A stretch of 64,000 nt of DNA from JANWWM01 sp046292465 (GTDB lineage: Bacteria; Bacteroidota; Chlorobiia; Chlorobiales; Thermochlorobacteraceae): NCBI GenBank assembly GCA_046292465.1, contig JBKBRB010000002.1, forward strand, positions 1 to 64,000, in the 5' to 3' direction. This document shows positions 17,940-26,736 of the stretch, one piece after another. Numbering within the stretch: position 1 is the stretch's first letter; each line of letters starts with the position of its first letter. The translations under genes were made by a program, and so were the position numbers. Below the pieces are notes generated by a model. That model made no database searches, was not told the DNA's origin, and worked only from the letters and a program-made list of their open reading frames with translations.

Positions 17940-18551
17940 CTAAACGTTTCTCGAAAGCAGTTTGAACTGCGAGTTATCAATCGCACCTGCAAAGTCTCCA
18001 CCATTCAGCACGCCTTTCAAGACAATAAAGTGCGCGACTTCAATCGGATAAACATTCACGAAAAACTCTCGAATTTTTGCTTCCGACGGTCGGCTGTTCA
18101 GCCAACGGAAATAACCTTCGCCTGCTTCATACTCGAGCGTCATGGCTAAACGCACAACATCATTTTGCGTTGAAGACGGTCCGAGCGTGCCGACACGCGG
18201 GTCAGGCTGAGCGGCGTCGAGATTGACTTCGGCTTGTCCGAATTCGCGCAAGAGCCGATTGAGGTCGGCAAGATGCCCTTGATGATGTCCTGCGAAACGC
18301 AGTGCGGCGTCAAGAATGCCTTGGTTGGTAATTAGCCCTGATGCGGCGGCGGCTTGATACGACTTAATCGCGACCGCTTCCAGTTGCGCACCTTTACGAA
18401 CGAAAGAGAGGTCGTTTTCCAAACTTCCAACGCTTTCCGTCGGCGAGGTGTTGCACGCGCTTAGAATTGTTGAGCCTACAAACGTTGAGCCGATTGCCGT
18501 TGCCGAGAGTCCAACGAGTGAGGTTGATTTCAAAAAATGGCGTCGATTCAT
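17940..18551 (-). CDS. Tat-exported ferritin-like domain lipoprotein
   Basis: This 203-aa protein starts with a twin-arginine signal, MNRRHFLKSTSLVGLSATAI, followed by a lipobox-like ILSAC, so it is probably exported folded and lipid-anchored. The mature part is a four-helix ferritin-like bundle whose helices carry possible metal ligands: E and Y in QLEAVAIKSYQAA, histidines in FAGHHQGHLADL, glutamates in LEYEAGEGYFRW, and E-x2-H in IEVAHFI. Tat export suits a metal-containing protein. It is the last gene of a minus-strand run with a porin, an adenylate cyclase and a cupredoxin-like protein. It may be an iron or peroxide-handling protein; the substrate is unknown. Confidence 0.8.
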   Translation of the reverse strand: MNRRHFLKSTSLVGLSATAIGSTFVGSTILSACNTSPTESVGSLENDLSFVRKGAQLEAVAIKSYQAAAASGLITNQGILDAALRFAGHHQGHLADLNRLLREFGQAEVNLDAAQPDPRVGTLGPSSTQNDVVRLAMTLEYEAGEGYFRWLNSRPSEAKIREFFVNVYPIEVAHFIVLKGVLNGGDFAGAIDNSQFKLLSRNV

Positions 18552-18567
18552 GGCTTATATGTTTTGG

Positions 18568-19788
18568 TTAGAAGAGAACGATGAGCAAGGTTCGAGCGGT
18601 CCAATCGTTAGGGTCTAAACGGCGGTCGCCGTCGGTGCGTTGGTCGGAATAGGTCGCGCGCAGAAGCACGTTGCGAGAAAGTTTATAGCCTGCGGCAACC
18701 GAAAGCCGCGTTACGCCCTTATCCCAATAGGTTCGTGCTTTTGTTATCGGGTCGTTGAACGGTTCAAAGGCAATACGCTCGGCGCGAAAAGCAAGGTAAC
18801 TGCCTGTCAAAAACGGTGGCTCAATTTTGAAATCTACATACCCGCCTAAATTGGTTAGCGTGTATTCTTGAAGTTTTGAACTGCCTGCATTCACGCGCAC
18901 GAATTGCCCATTTGCAAACTTCGGCACATTCCACTTCGACCACATCACTTCACCCGAGAGTTCAAACCACAAGTAAGAAAAAATGAAGTCTGTTCCGATA
19001 AGCAGTTGCCGATATTGCTCGAGCGGATTGTTTGCACGCGCACGCTCGTTAAGGGTATCGAGGTTCATAAAACTGCCGTAAGAGACGGAGAACCCTTGTT
19101 GCCACCACATGGCAGGCTGAACGCCGATACGCCCAACGATGCCTGCATTGGCAAGGTTTGTGTTTGGAAGTGTTGAAGCCAACGCGGCATTTGTTACAGC
19201 CACTTCCACATTCAGTCGATTTGGAACAAGAATCCAGTTCATCGATGCGCCTGTTACGTAGGCACCGAAATACGCCGTCGTTACGCCGACATCGGAACTG
19301 CCGTCGTCATAAATGCCGGTGTTTCCCGCAATAGGCCAGAACCCGCGCCGTTCCGAAATGTTGATGAAGTAGCCATACATCAGCGGCGCGGCGGCAAATA
19401 AATTTTGACTTAGCAATTGGCGACGCGCATACAGCCCGAACGGCGAAATCATACGCCCTGCTGAAAAGCTCAGGCGCAAGTTCGGCTCGTAGGTTACGGC
19501 GGCAAGCGTAATGCGCGGCTGATTCAAGCGTCCTGTTCCCCAAACGTCTAACTGCACGCGCCCGTTGAAACTCCACTTCTCTGCCAGTTCCGAAAAAAAG
19601 AACACATTGAATTGATTGATAACAGCATGCGGATAGCGGAACTCGTTTGGAATTTCATTGGTGATGAAATTGGATTCGCTTCCGCCCATTCGGAACTCAA
19701 AATCGAGCTCTCCGCTCACTTGGGTGCTTTGCGCAAGTAGCCCCGTCGTGAAGAAGAGAGCGAACAAGGCAAGTATGCGTTTTTTCAT
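18568..19788 (-). CDS. Outer membrane beta-barrel (porin-like) protein
   Basis: The 406 residues begin with a signal peptide (MKKRILALFALFFTTGLLAQ) and continue as a regular series of amphipathic strands rich in aromatic girdle residues, for example WSFNGRVQLDVWGTGR, LRLSFSAGRMISPFGLYARR and VLLRATYSDQRTDGD. The last residues, ARTLLIVLF, end in phenylalanine as barrels do. The SAGRMISPFGLYAR stretch resembles phosphate-selective or generic porins of this phylum. It lies between the Tat ferritin-like gene (16 bp) and the adenylate cyclase gene (9 bp), so it is in the same operon. The transported solute cannot be named. Confidence 0.8.
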   Translation of the reverse strand: MKKRILALFALFFTTGLLAQSTQVSGELDFEFRMGGSESNFITNEIPNEFRYPHAVINQFNVFFFSELAEKWSFNGRVQLDVWGTGRLNQPRITLAAVTYEPNLRLSFSAGRMISPFGLYARRQLLSQNLFAAAPLMYGYFINISERRGFWPIAGNTGIYDDGSSDVGVTTAYFGAYVTGASMNWILVPNRLNVEVAVTNAALASTLPNTNLANAGIVGRIGVQPAMWWQQGFSVSYGSFMNLDTLNERARANNPLEQYRQLLIGTDFIFSYLWFELSGEVMWSKWNVPKFANGQFVRVNAGSSKLQEYTLTNLGGYVDFKIEPPFLTGSYLAFRAERIAFEPFNDPITKARTYWDKGVTRLSVAAGYKLSRNVLLRATYSDQRTDGDRRLDPNDWTARTLLIVLF

Positions 19789-19797
19789 AACTTGGCT

Positions 19798-21522
19798 TTA
19801 TTTGACGTTGTTGTAGGTGATTTCTGCAATGTCGAGCGCGGTTGAAAATCCTTTGAAGTTCATCGGTTTCACTTGTGAGATGTGGAACTTGCGATGGAGT
19901 CCGAATTGGTCGAGCAAATCTTTGCGCACGAGAATTTTTCCTGGTTCTGCGCTTGAGCAAAGGCGTGCGCCGAGATTGACTGCCGCGCCGATAACGGTGT
20001 AGTCGCGTCGGTCTTCTGCGCCCATGTTGCCAAGCACCATCGTGCCGTAATTGATACCGATTCCAATATAGACGGGTGCTGGGTCGCGCTTTTGCTCTTC
20101 ATCGGCTCGTTTTTGAATGGCGATTGCGCACTCAATTGCACGCTCTAAGGCATCTTTTCCTGCAAAGAGCGCGACCATTTCATCACCGACGAACTTATCG
20201 ACCGAACCGCCATACTCACTGACCAACTTGGCTTGAAAGCCGAGGTAACGGTTGAGCATATCGATGACTGCTTCAGGCGGACGCTTTTCGCTGAACGATG
20301 TGAATCCGCGAATGTCGCTGAAAAGCACAGCGAGTTCTTGCCGTGTGCCGCCAAGCATAGATTCCGCCCCCGATTCCGAGACGCGCCTGACCATCTCGAG
20401 CGTGTGGCTTCCAACATACTTTGACAGCTCGAACCGCTCACGCAGTCCTACAATCATTTCGTTGAAGTTTTCGGCAAGTTGTCCGATTTCATCTTTTGTT
20501 TTCGGCTCAACCGAGATGCTCAAATTTCCGCTTTTTACCTCTTTCATCGCGCTTGCCAGTTCCAGCACCGGCTTTGAAAAGAATCGCCCCGCCAGAATTG
20601 CAAGTGCAATCGTGAGAAGCAAACTGACTAAAGCGAAGAGCAAGATATTGCGTTGCAAGACACCAATAATGCGCAGTTCTGTTGATTTCGGAACAAGCAC
20701 CAACAGCCACGCAGGCTCGCTTCTGCCCAACGGCGTGAGATAAGCAAAGACTTCAACGCCGCCAATGACGGCTTCGAACACTTCGCTTGCTTTGCCTGTT
20801 GAAACAACCTTCTGAATTTCGTTTTCTTTTTCATCGACGAATTTTCCCAAATCAAATTCGCTCAATGTAGAGTCGGTGCGCAGTATCAATTTTTTTCCGA
20901 GATAAAAATAAAATTGCGCGGAGGAGTTGCCTTTCAAATCCAACGCATCAACCACGGTGAATTTCGTGCCAAGCGTAACCGTGCCAATCAGCACGCTTTG
21001 ATTAACGAGAATCGGCGCAGAGGCAACTTGATAAACTTCATCGTTGATTGCCCACAGTTCAGGCAGGTCGGTTTGCTCTTCGATTTTTCCTTCTAAAACA
21101 TTTTTAATGCTTGGTCGCGCTGAAAGGTCGTTACCGTAGTTTTGCGGATTGGCGAAATCGGCAAGCAGAATCCCATTGCGATTGGTTACGATGAAAAGGT
21201 CAATCGGCGCAAGGTTGGCAAATTCGCGTACGGACTGCAAGACCGTTTGGTGGGAGATGTCGGAGACGGAATCCTTCGCCAAATCCACATTGGCTTTGAA
21301 GGCTGGGTCTTGTCCGATAATCGTTGCCACATCGACCAAGCGGTCGTAGCGCAGGCGTCTTTCTTTTTGTAAGACTTTTTGTGTTTGATTGAAATCCGAA
21401 ACGATTTTTTGCTTGACGGTTTCGGTAACGGTCAGACTAACTGCATAAACGACAGCCGCCAAGACAAGCGTGGTCAATCCAGCAAGCAGGAGAAAGAGTT
21501 TGGCTTGGATGTTCAGGCGCAT
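19798..21522 (-). CDS. Membrane-bound class III adenylate cyclase with periplasmic sensor and HAMP
   Basis: The architecture is a transmembrane helix (LFLLLAGLTTLVLAAVVYAV), a periplasmic Cache-like sensor (about residues 35-275), a second helix (NILLFALVSLLLTIALAILA), a HAMP linker and a class III cyclase domain from about residue 375. Both metal aspartates are present (LFSDIRGFT and KFVGDEM), as are the transition-state Asn and Arg (AAVNLGARL). The base-recognition pair Lys (VDKFVGDE) and Asp (RRDYTVIG) is that of adenylate rather than guanylate cyclases. It should make cAMP in response to an extracytoplasmic signal. The gene shares an operon with a porin, a ferritin-like and a cupredoxin-like protein. 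Confidence 0.9.
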   Translation of the reverse strand: MRLNIQAKLFLLLAGLTTLVLAAVVYAVSLTVTETVKQKIVSDFNQTQKVLQKERRLRYDRLVDVATIIGQDPAFKANVDLAKDSVSDISHQTVLQSVREFANLAPIDLFIVTNRNGILLADFANPQNYGNDLSARPSIKNVLEGKIEEQTDLPELWAINDEVYQVASAPILVNQSVLIGTVTLGTKFTVVDALDLKGNSSAQFYFYLGKKLILRTDSTLSEFDLGKFVDEKENEIQKVVSTGKASEVFEAVIGGVEVFAYLTPLGRSEPAWLLVLVPKSTELRIIGVLQRNILLFALVSLLLTIALAILAGRFFSKPVLELASAMKEVKSGNLSISVEPKTKDEIGQLAENFNEMIVGLRERFELSKYVGSHTLEMVRRVSESGAESMLGGTRQELAVLFSDIRGFTSFSEKRPPEAVIDMLNRYLGFQAKLVSEYGGSVDKFVGDEMVALFAGKDALERAIECAIAIQKRADEEQKRDPAPVYIGIGINYGTMVLGNMGAEDRRDYTVIGAAVNLGARLCSSAEPGKILVRKDLLDQFGLHRKFHISQVKPMNFKGFSTALDIAEITYNNVK

Positions 21523-21527
21523 TGAAT

Positions 21528-22232
21528 TTATCTCGAGAGTGAAAAATCTTTTTCTACAACACCTTTGAGTTCCATTTTTTCTATGACGGGCATCAGGTCA
21601 GGGTGATAGACGCGCACTTCGTAGCGTCCTTCGGGCAAATCTTTAAGCACGTAATTTCCGTTGGCGTCAGGTTTCGTGAAGTAAGGCGTATCGAGGCTTA
21701 AAATGACGGCGTTCATTTGCGTGTGAATATCGCAGAAGATTTTGACCTCGCCGAGTCCTTCAATTTTTCGCTCGCCGATTTTCTTTTGCACGACTTCGCC
21801 GCGCATTCTGCGTCCGATGTTAAACTCATTGCCGGGTGTGAGGCTAAAGACATTGTGATAAAATGGGTCGTTATTGACGAATTGAACCACCGTTCCTTGC
21901 GTAACTGGCAAGACGCGCGGAATGAACGTTGCGTCGCGCTGGTCAATCGTTCGGTTTTTCGTGAGCGGTTGCAATTTCGGTTTGAACGAAAGTGGGTGGG
22001 CACTCACCACCACATCGGCGTAGGCAGAGCTCGACATGGCTTTTGCCTCCATTGGTTTTTCAGGCGCAAGACGATTTCGGTAGGCTTGTCCGCGTGCCAT
22101 GCGTTGCGAGACTTTCGGAACGGAGAGCGTGATTTTTCCTCTTAATTCTGCCGTTTGTCCAAACGCTATCGGAAGGTGTGAGAAGCATAATATCGTTAAG
22201 ACGAGCGCAACCTGTAGAAAGTTCGTTTTCAT
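21528..22232 (-). CDS. Cupredoxin-like periplasmic protein with carboxypeptidase-regulatory-type C-terminus
   Basis: After a signal peptide ending at IAFG, the 234-aa protein shows a plastocyanin/methylamine-utilisation type cupredoxin core: VTQGTVVQFVNNDPFYHNVFS, GNEFNIGR, and VKIFCDIHTQMNAVI. The His of FYHNVF, Cys and His of FCDIH, and the following Met could be the four ligands of a type 1 copper. The C-terminal part (PYFTKPDANGNYVLKDLPEGRYEVRVYHP) is a small beta-sandwich of the carboxypeptidase-regulatory kind. It is the first gene of the run with the cyclase, porin and ferritin-like protein. Electron transfer or copper sensing in the periplasm are both possible. Confidence 0.75.
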   Translation of the reverse strand: MKTNFLQVALVLTILCFSHLPIAFGQTAELRGKITLSVPKVSQRMARGQAYRNRLAPEKPMEAKAMSSSAYADVVVSAHPLSFKPKLQPLTKNRTIDQRDATFIPRVLPVTQGTVVQFVNNDPFYHNVFSLTPGNEFNIGRRMRGEVVQKKIGERKIEGLGEVKIFCDIHTQMNAVILSLDTPYFTKPDANGNYVLKDLPEGRYEVRVYHPDLMPVIEKMELKGVVEKDFSLSR

Positions 22233-22320
22233 TTCTTACGTTTGCATTCTGTTATTAGGCTTGTCTGCCATAGTTTGGCGATAAGTTTTGTAAGTTACGG
22301 CTTCAACAATTAAACTCACA

Positions 22321-23595
22321 ATGCCAGAAATCACCTCTTTTCACGGAATCACTTACAACCCTGCTAAAATTTCCCGATTCGATGATGTGCTTTGCCCGCC
22401 CTACGATGTGATTTCTCCCGATATGCAAGATGAACTTTACGCCAAATCCGAGTTCAACGCTGTGCGCTTGGAATTGCCGAAAGAAGAAAACAAGTATGAC
22501 GCCGCCGCAGAACGGCTCAACACTTGGCTTTCCACTGGGGTGCTCGTGCAAGATTCAAAGGAAGCAATTTATCCTTACCATCAAACTTTCACCACGAAAG
22601 ACGGCAAAACCTACACGCGCAAAGGCTTCATCGCTCGATGCCGCTTGTATGAATTTGACAAAGGCGTCGTGCTTCCGCACGAAAAAACGCTTTCAGGTCC
22701 GAAAAAAGACCGCCTGCAACTCTTCATCAAAACAGGCGCAAATATCAGTCCGATTTTCGGGCTCTATGGCGATAAAGAAAAAATCGCGGACAAAGCCCTC
22801 GACGATTTCACGACGACACACGCGCCATTCATCGACGCGATGGATTACCAACACACACGCAACCTTGTTTGGCGGTGCAACGATAGCACCATCATCGAAC
22901 AGGTCAAATCCGCTTTGCGCGATAAACAACTCTTCATTGCCGACGGACACCATCGCTACGAAACCGCCATCAACTACCGAAACCTGCGCATGTCCGAAAA
23001 CCCCAATCACACGGGCAACGAGCCTTACAACTTCATCATGATGTTCATCACGAATATGTTTGACGAAGGGCTTGTGGTTTTTCCGACGCATCGGCTTGTG
23101 CATCATCTTGAACGCTTCGACCTCGACAGTTTGCTCGAGAATCTCAATCCGTATTTCGGCATTCAAGAACTTTCAGAGAAAAAGAAGTTGAAAGAGTTTC
23201 TCGCGCTCTATCCGCACGGCGCGTTTGGACTTGTGGCGAAGGATAAAATTTTCGGCATTCATTTAGCGTCCGACCTCGATAAAGCCATTCCCGATGCTAT
23301 GCCGAGAGAATTAAAATCGCTCGATGTGGTTTTGCTTCATCATCTCATCATCGGCAAAATGCTTGGCATTTCGCAAGAAGCGCAAGCCTTGCAAACGAAT
23401 CTGAATTACTCCAAAGATTTTGACGAAGTGTTTGAGAAGGTTCAAAGCGGTGAGGCGCAACTTGGGTTTGTGATGAATCCGACGAGCGTTCAAGAGGTTG
23501 AAGCTGTTTCAAAAATCGGCGAAGTGATGCCGCAAAAGTCGACCTTTTTTTATCCGAAAGTGCTGACGGGCGTCGTGATTAATCGGATTGTTTGA
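22321..23595 (+). CDS. DUF1015 family protein
   Basis: This 424-aa soluble protein matches DUF1015 along its length. It has GITYNPAKISRFDDVLCPPYDVISPDMQDEL at the start, YPYHQTFTTKDGKTYTRKGFIARC, LPHEKTLSGPKKDRLQL, the strongly conserved LFIADGHHRYETAINYR, and FVMNPTSVQEV near the end. The family is widespread in anaerobes and FCB bacteria and is often found near serine biosynthesis genes. Its function is unproven. It stands alone on the plus strand, divergent from the cupredoxin operon with 88 bp between. No serA or serC is next to it here. Confidence 0.88.
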   Translation: MPEITSFHGITYNPAKISRFDDVLCPPYDVISPDMQDELYAKSEFNAVRLELPKEENKYDAAAERLNTWLSTGVLVQDSKEAIYPYHQTFTTKDGKTYTRKGFIARCRLYEFDKGVVLPHEKTLSGPKKDRLQLFIKTGANISPIFGLYGDKEKIADKALDDFTTTHAPFIDAMDYQHTRNLVWRCNDSTIIEQVKSALRDKQLFIADGHHRYETAINYRNLRMSENPNHTGNEPYNFIMMFITNMFDEGLVVFPTHRLVHHLERFDLDSLLENLNPYFGIQELSEKKKLKEFLALYPHGAFGLVAKDKIFGIHLASDLDKAIPDAMPRELKSLDVVLLHHLIIGKMLGISQEAQALQTNLNYSKDFDEVFEKVQSGEAQLGFVMNPTSVQEVEAVSKIGEVMPQKSTFFYPKVLTGVVINRIV

Positions 23596-23692
23596 TTTTT
23601 TTCACCATTCCCAAGGTGGTGAGAAATTCCTTTTGAGATGGAATACGGATAACGCCGATTCAACAGGCTGATACAGATGTGGCGCTTTGCTT

Positions 23693-23706
23693 CTCGTTAC
23701 TCATTA
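23693..23706. repeat. Two-heptad fragment of the cassette end repeat
   Basis: CTCGTTA at 23693-23699 followed by CTCATTA at 23700-23706 match, in the same order, two units of the inverted repeats that bound the four-helix cassette at 464-893. It lies in the 167-bp spacer before the mlaE-like gene. No four-helix gene is present, so it may be a relic or a chance match. Confidence 0.35.
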
Positions 23707-23762
23707 TTCAAATCTTCCTGCTCTGTTGTAACTTTGTGTTTTCAATTCATTAGGAACACCAA

Positions 23763-24560
23763 ATGTGGAAACTCGCTCAATCTTATTCAGCAACACTTGA
23801 AGAGAAACTCAAAGGCATTGTCTTTTCAATGCAAGATTTTCTATTCTTTTCGTTGCGCGCGTTTCGTGCGCTTGGTGCAAGTAAACGCTATTGGCGCGAT
23901 GTGCTCGACCAAGCCTACATTTGCGGAACGGAGTCGCTTCCGATTTTGCTGGTGAGCGCGCTCTCGATTGGCTCGCTGATTGTGATTGAAGTCGGTCATC
24001 AACTTGCGGAGTTTGGCGCGAAAACGATGACGGGTCGGAGCGTTGCTCTTTCGGTGGTGCGTGAAATTAGCCCGTTAGTTGCGGGTTTGATGCTTGCCGC
24101 TCGCGTGGGCGCACGCAACAGTTCTGAACTTGGTGCGATGCAAATTTCCGAGCAAATCGATGCCCTTCGCGCCTTTGGCACCGACCCGATTGCTAAACTT
24201 GTTGTGCCACGCCTTGTCGCCTCGTTTTTGATGTTCGTTCCGCTTATTGCCCTTTGCGATATTGTTGGTCTGATTAGCGGCGCATACCTTGCCGAGTGGG
24301 ATTTGCATTTGGATAGAGGAATTTACTGGAACTCTGTCATAGACATTCTTCGTCCGATGGATTGGCTGGTTGGTTTTTCAAAGCCGCCTGTTTTTGCGAT
24401 TGGCATTTCGCTCATTAGTTGCTACACTGGCTTTAGCACAACAGGCGGAACGGCGGGCGTCGGCAAGAGCACCATTAAAGGAATCGTATATTCTTCCGCT
24501 TTTGTTTTAGTGATGAATTTTTATCTCTCTAAGGTCATTTTGGATTTCATGCGTGGTTAA
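23763..24560 (+). CDS. mlaE: MlaE/YrbE-family ABC transporter permease
   Basis: MlaE is the inner-membrane permease of the Mla phospholipid transport system, which moves lipids between the two membranes. The 265-aa protein has the conserved region VVREISPLVAGLMLAARVGARNSSELGAMQISEQIDALRAFGTDP, the coupling and substrate region of this family. Membrane helices follow (LVASFLMFVPLIALCDIVGLI; VFAIGISLISCYTGFST). It is the first of three tightly spaced genes: the ATPase starts 16 bp later and the MCE protein follows. MlaB and MlaC are not here, as is usual in this phylum. Lipid transport is inferred from the family. Confidence 0.92.
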   Translation: MWKLAQSYSATLEEKLKGIVFSMQDFLFFSLRAFRALGASKRYWRDVLDQAYICGTESLPILLVSALSIGSLIVIEVGHQLAEFGAKTMTGRSVALSVVREISPLVAGLMLAARVGARNSSELGAMQISEQIDALRAFGTDPIAKLVVPRLVASFLMFVPLIALCDIVGLISGAYLAEWDLHLDRGIYWNSVIDILRPMDWLVGFSKPPVFAIGISLISCYTGFSTTGGTAGVGKSTIKGIVYSSAFVLVMNFYLSKVILDFMRG

Positions 24561-24575
24561 TCGAGCGCTTTCACC

Positions 24576-25304
24576 ATGATTGAACTTCGTAATGTTTCGC
24601 TTCGCTACGGCGCACGCGAGATTTTGAACAACATATCCCTTACGATTGAAGATAAAAAGGTCAAAGCGATTTTAGGACCGTCAGGCGTAGGCAAAAGCAC
24701 AATTATCAAATTGATGCTGGGCTTGATTAAACCAACATCCGGTCAAGTGCTTGTCGATGGCGTCGATATTACCCATTTCAGCGAAGTTGAGTTATTTCCG
24801 ATTCGTCAGAAAATGGGCATTGTCTTTCAAGGCAACGCTCTTTTTGACTCTATGACGATTACGGAAAATATGAGTTTCTTTTTGCGCGAGAACTTGAACT
24901 TACCTGAAGCGGAAATTGAGGCGCGCGTCAAAGAACAGATGAAGTTTGCAGGCTTGGAAGGCTTTGAAAACTACTTACCTGACAGTTTATCGGGCGGCAT
25001 GAAAAAGCGCGTTGCAATTGGTCGCGCGCTCATCTTTCACCCTAAAATGATTCTTTTTGACGAACCGACGGCAGGGCTCGACCCAGTTAGTTCCAAAAAA
25101 ATTCTAGATTTAATCACGCGACTTCAACGCGAAATCGGACTTGGGGCTGTGATTGTTACCCACATTTTAAGCGATGTGTTCGCCGTTGCTGATTCAGTTG
25201 CTGTTCTCTATCAAGGCAAAATCATTTTCAATGACGTACCTCAAAAACTTTACGAGTCAACACATTCATTCATCACATCATTTCTATCTAACCAAGAGGA
25301 TTAA
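24576..25304 (+). CDS. mlaF: MlaF-like ABC transporter ATP-binding protein
   Basis: This is the ATPase of the Mla-type lipid transporter. It shows a complete nucleotide-binding domain: Walker A ILGPSGVGKST, Q-loop MGIVFQGNALFD, ABC signature DSLSGGMKKRVAIGRAL, Walker B MILFDEPTAGLDPVSS and the switch histidine in VIVTHILSD. The GGMKKRV signature is typical of MlaF rather than of sugar or drug ATPases. At 242 aa it is a stand-alone half-transporter subunit. It lies between the mlaE and mlaD homologues. Confidence 0.93.
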   Translation: MIELRNVSLRYGAREILNNISLTIEDKKVKAILGPSGVGKSTIIKLMLGLIKPTSGQVLVDGVDITHFSEVELFPIRQKMGIVFQGNALFDSMTITENMSFFLRENLNLPEAEIEARVKEQMKFAGLEGFENYLPDSLSGGMKKRVAIGRALIFHPKMILFDEPTAGLDPVSSKKILDLITRLQREIGLGAVIVTHILSDVFAVADSVAVLYQGKIIFNDVPQKLYESTHSFITSFLSNQED

Positions 25305-25318
25305 CTTCACACTTATCA

Positions 25319-26260
25319 ATGTCATCTTCACGCGGGAATCTTAAATGGAGTGACCTTCGCACAGGACTTATCTTTGTTATCGGGCTGATTACGGCTGGCG
25401 TTCTGCTTCTTATTGTTGGCAAGAACAGTCCTGTCATCAACAGGTTTATTGACCTTAAAATTTTCGTGCAGGATATTGAAGGGCTTGCCGAAAATAACTT
25501 TGTAGCAATTTCCGGCAAGAAAGTCGGAACCGTTCAAGCCATGACAATTAAGGAGCGAAACGACACAATTGGTGTAGAAGTAGTCATGAGTGTGCGTGCC
25601 GAGTTTCAGAAGGTGATTACCAAAGATTCAAAAGCCAAAATCAAACCCCTTGGCGTTTTGGGCGATAAATACGTCGACATCACGCTCGGCAGTGGCGAGT
25701 ATGTTTCTGACGGCGACTTTTTGGCTGTTGAGAAAGATTTAGGGCTTGCTGACCTTACCACCGAGGGCGTTAAACTGATTCGCAGTTTGAATGAAACGCT
25801 CGATAAAATCAATCGCGGAGAAGGCACGCTCGGCAAACTTATCACATCGTCAGAACTTGTCGATAAACTCACGCGCACCGTCGAGAACCTAGAACGCGTT
25901 TCAGCCTCGCTTGCGTCTAAACAAGGATTAGCTGGACGCTTGATAAACGATTCTGAACTTGCCAATCGATTCACCCGAATTGTACAAGACCTAGAATTCA
26001 TCACAGCGTCACTTCGCGACGGCAAAGGCTCAATGGGCAAACTTTTGGTCGATGAATCGTTTTATGACAACTTAAACACCACCACAAAGCGTCTGGACTC
26101 TTTAGTCTTTCGTCTGCAAAATCCATTGGGCACGCTTGGGAAATTGACCACCGATTCTCTGCTTTATCACAACCTCAACCGCTCTTCGGCTGCGCTTGAT
26201 TCGCTCTTACGTGACTTAAAAACAAACCCAAATCGCTACATCAATGTGCGCGTGTTTTAG
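25319..26260 (+). CDS. mlaD: MCE-domain lipid-transport protein, MlaD-like
   Basis: MlaD is the periplasmic, membrane-anchored substrate-binding subunit that forms a hexameric ring. The N-terminal helix (LRTGLIFVIGLITAGVLLLIVG) is followed by the MCE domain, with DIEGLAENNFVAISGKKVGTVQAM and AKIKPLGVLGDKYVDITLG. After residue 150 comes a long region with repeated LDKINRGEGTLGKLIT / DGKGSMGKLLVDESFYDNLNTTTKRLD units. These are probably a coiled tail that extends the ring across the periplasm, as in longer MCE proteins. The stop codon lies inside an inverted repeat that may end the transcript. Confidence 0.92.
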   Translation: MSSSRGNLKWSDLRTGLIFVIGLITAGVLLLIVGKNSPVINRFIDLKIFVQDIEGLAENNFVAISGKKVGTVQAMTIKERNDTIGVEVVMSVRAEFQKVITKDSKAKIKPLGVLGDKYVDITLGSGEYVSDGDFLAVEKDLGLADLTTEGVKLIRSLNETLDKINRGEGTLGKLITSSELVDKLTRTVENLERVSASLASKQGLAGRLINDSELANRFTRIVQDLEFITASLRDGKGSMGKLLVDESFYDNLNTTTKRLDSLVFRLQNPLGTLGKLTTDSLLYHNLNRSSAALDSLLRDLKTNPNRYINVRVF

Positions 26261-26289
26261 GTCTGCACACTCCTTACGCGTGCAGACCT
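26259..26289 (+). terminator. Strong hairpin at the end of the mla operon
   Basis: A perfect 10-bp stem (AGGTCTGCAC with GTGCAGACCT) and an 11-nt loop begin at the mlaD stop codon. There is no good T-run on either side (CTTAACTT follows), so it may be a weak terminator or an RNA-stabilising structure between convergent genes. Confidence 0.5.
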
Positions 26290-26302
26290 TAACTTAGCTC
26301 AA

Positions 26303-26524
26303 TTACTTTTTGTAGACGATTTTGCGAATCGTGTCGAACTGCAAATAGGGATACTCGCGCTGCACATACTCAATAGCATCGGCGGCAGACATGCGCCGCT
26401 CGCGCGCATCTTTGAAAATTTGTCGAATGTGGTAGTCGCGAAGTTGCTTTTCGTCGAGCAATCGGTGAGCACGCAGTTTCGAGAGGATTTCGTCAGGAAC
26501 GAATTCACGGATTGGGTTTCGCAT
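26303..26524 (-). CDS. Small helical protein of unknown function
   Basis: A 73-aa protein, MRNPIREFVPDEILSKLRAH..., predicted to be nearly all helix, basic and with no signal or membrane segment. A good Shine-Dalgarno site (AGGAG, seven bases before the ATG) supports translation and this start. The composition, with DEKQLRDYHIRQIFKDAR and SAADAIEYVQREYPYLQFDTIRKIVY, looks like a genuine short domain rather than a chance frame. I recall similar short proteins in green sulfur bacteria but cannot confirm this. It is convergent with the mla operon and divergent from the heptose kinase gene. Confidence 0.7.
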   Translation of the reverse strand: MRNPIREFVPDEILSKLRAHRLLDEKQLRDYHIRQIFKDARERRMSAADAIEYVQREYPYLQFDTIRKIVYKK

Positions 26525-26736
26525 CTTTTTCTCCTGTTAGATTTCAGTTGATAATGATTGTTAAAGGAATCGGCGCATGCATAACCGCTCGCCGTAATGT
26601 TCAAAGCATTATCACTTGTTTGATGCGATGTTCTCCGTTTTAGTTGGGTTAAACTTTAGTCAGGTGAATATAGAACGACCGCTTTATATTTGCAACTACT
26701 TTAAGCAAACAAGACCGCATTTTCGGTATCACGCTC

